This document shows, one piece after another, positions 63,776-64,000 of a DNA stretch of 64,000 bases. Position numbers and translations under genes: made by a program. The stretch covers positions 186,001 through 250,000 of the forward strand of contig JADJCV010000001.1 of the NCBI GenBank assembly GCA_016703025.1, given 5' to 3'. The notes under the pieces were generated by a model. The model did no database searches. It saw only the letters and a program-made list of their open reading frames with translations, and was not told the origin of the DNA. The stretch is from Candidatus Avedoeria danica (GTDB lineage: Bacteria; Chloroflexota; Anaerolineae; Epilineales; Epilineaceae). Within the stretch, counting starts at the first letter, position 1. Each line of letters opens with the position of its first letter.

Positions 63776-63864
63776 CAGGCGAGCGGCTCCGGGGTCGCGA
63801 GGGAGGGGTCGACGAGCGTCAAGAAAGCTTCGGCGAGGATCACCGGATCTTAACGGAAACGGAC

Positions 63865-63893
63865 TTGACGCGCCAGAACATATGTTCTACACT
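63865..63893 (+). promoter_or_regulatory. Promoter with SOS-box-like palindrome in the spacer
   Basis: TTGACG (63865-63870), a 17-base spacer and TACACT (63888-63893) drive the gene at 63983. The spacer contains AGAACATATGTTCT (63875-63888), a perfect palindrome whose core GAACATATGTTC fits the LexA box of Bacillus-type bacteria (GAAC-N4-GTTC). A repressor bound here would block the polymerase. Confidence 0.65.
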
Positions 63894-63982
63894 GTCACCC
63901 TCGGCGTCCGTCAAGCGTCGATTGTACGAGCGTCGCCGCTCACCCGCACCCCGTTCGTCCGAACGCAAAGGAGTCCACGTAC

Positions 63983-64000
63983 GTGAACGCGATCAACTGG
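63983..64000 (+). CDS. Start of the next gene (3' truncated by window)
   Basis: GTG 63983 follows AAGGAG with an 8-base gap and opens VNAINW before the window ends. Too short to identify. Its promoter carries the SOS-box-like operator, so a DNA-damage-response product is possible. Confidence 0.55.

Noticed and set aside
61694..63853. 719-codon plus-strand frame
   Set aside because: Antisense of tex.
1..64000. rRNA or tRNA genes
   Set aside because: No T-loop GGTTCGA.TCC context with a cloverleaf or conserved rRNA stretch was noticed; a tRNAscan/Rfam run would settle this.

Overview
The window is high-GC bacterial DNA (roughly two-thirds G+C by eye). It looks like a member of the Chloroflexota, probably from an environmental assembly. 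The taxonomic hint is indirect: secreted proteins carry 'LPIVxR'-type motifs (RLFLPIVARN in the protein at 58926-60947, HFPVALRG in the one at 29147-33706), and there are many cohesin, DUF11, GEVED, C39-like and propeller exoproteins. I see no rRNA, tRNA or CRISPR array. About ten genes carry single-base frameshifts, often in C or G runs. Either the assembly has uncorrected homopolymer indels or the locus is decaying; the number of hits in ordinary housekeeping genes favours the first.

0.9-8.0 kb, minus strand: a vitamin B12 uptake operon. A cobalamin riboswitch (7850-7998) behind an extended -10 promoter leads into a secreted alpha/alpha-toroid protein with an N-terminal DUF4430-like domain, a second membrane-anchored DUF4430-like protein, and an ECF transporter whose S, T and two ATPase parts form one 1151-residue polypeptide. 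I read this as a bacterial transcobalamin-like capture system feeding a one-gene ECF importer. 8.2-10.7 kb: two tail-anchor-like exoproteins, each ending in a VHL-beta-like domain. 10.9-18.5 kb: an amine/amino-acid oxidase, a six-helix membrane protein coupled to a RoxA/MauG-like di-haem cytochrome, LiaF-like membrane proteins and urocanase. 19-33.7 kb: large surface proteins (Cys-rich module protein, SdrD-B/GEVED/DUF11/VWA adhesin, LysM-cohesin protein, C39-dockerin-cohesin-propeller protein), a DUF92 protein and a small membrane protein.

33.8-45.8 kb: an insertion island. The two ends of one MmeI-like restriction-modification gene (C-terminal piece at 33.8-34.1 kb, N-terminal piece at 45.1-45.8 kb, both minus strand) flank about 10.8 kb holding IS3, IS4-like, IS5-like, DUF6399-type and IS256 elements plus a low-GC TPR/PD-(D/E)XK nuclease gene that looks acquired.

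45.9-64 kb: core-like genes. These are a VOC protein, methyltransferases, a Zn/Cd-type P-ATPase, a broken ATP-grasp gene, a DUF455 ferritin-like protein, HtpG with low-complexity insertions, a MoeZ-type E1/rhodanese protein with a MoaD-like carrier nearby, a BNR-repeat protein, a Reg_prop propeller protein, a RelBE-type toxin-antitoxin pair with a probable leaderless mRNA, and Tex. The window ends just after a promoter whose spacer holds a perfect GAACATATGTTC palindrome (an SOS-box-like operator) in front of a gene that starts at 63983.
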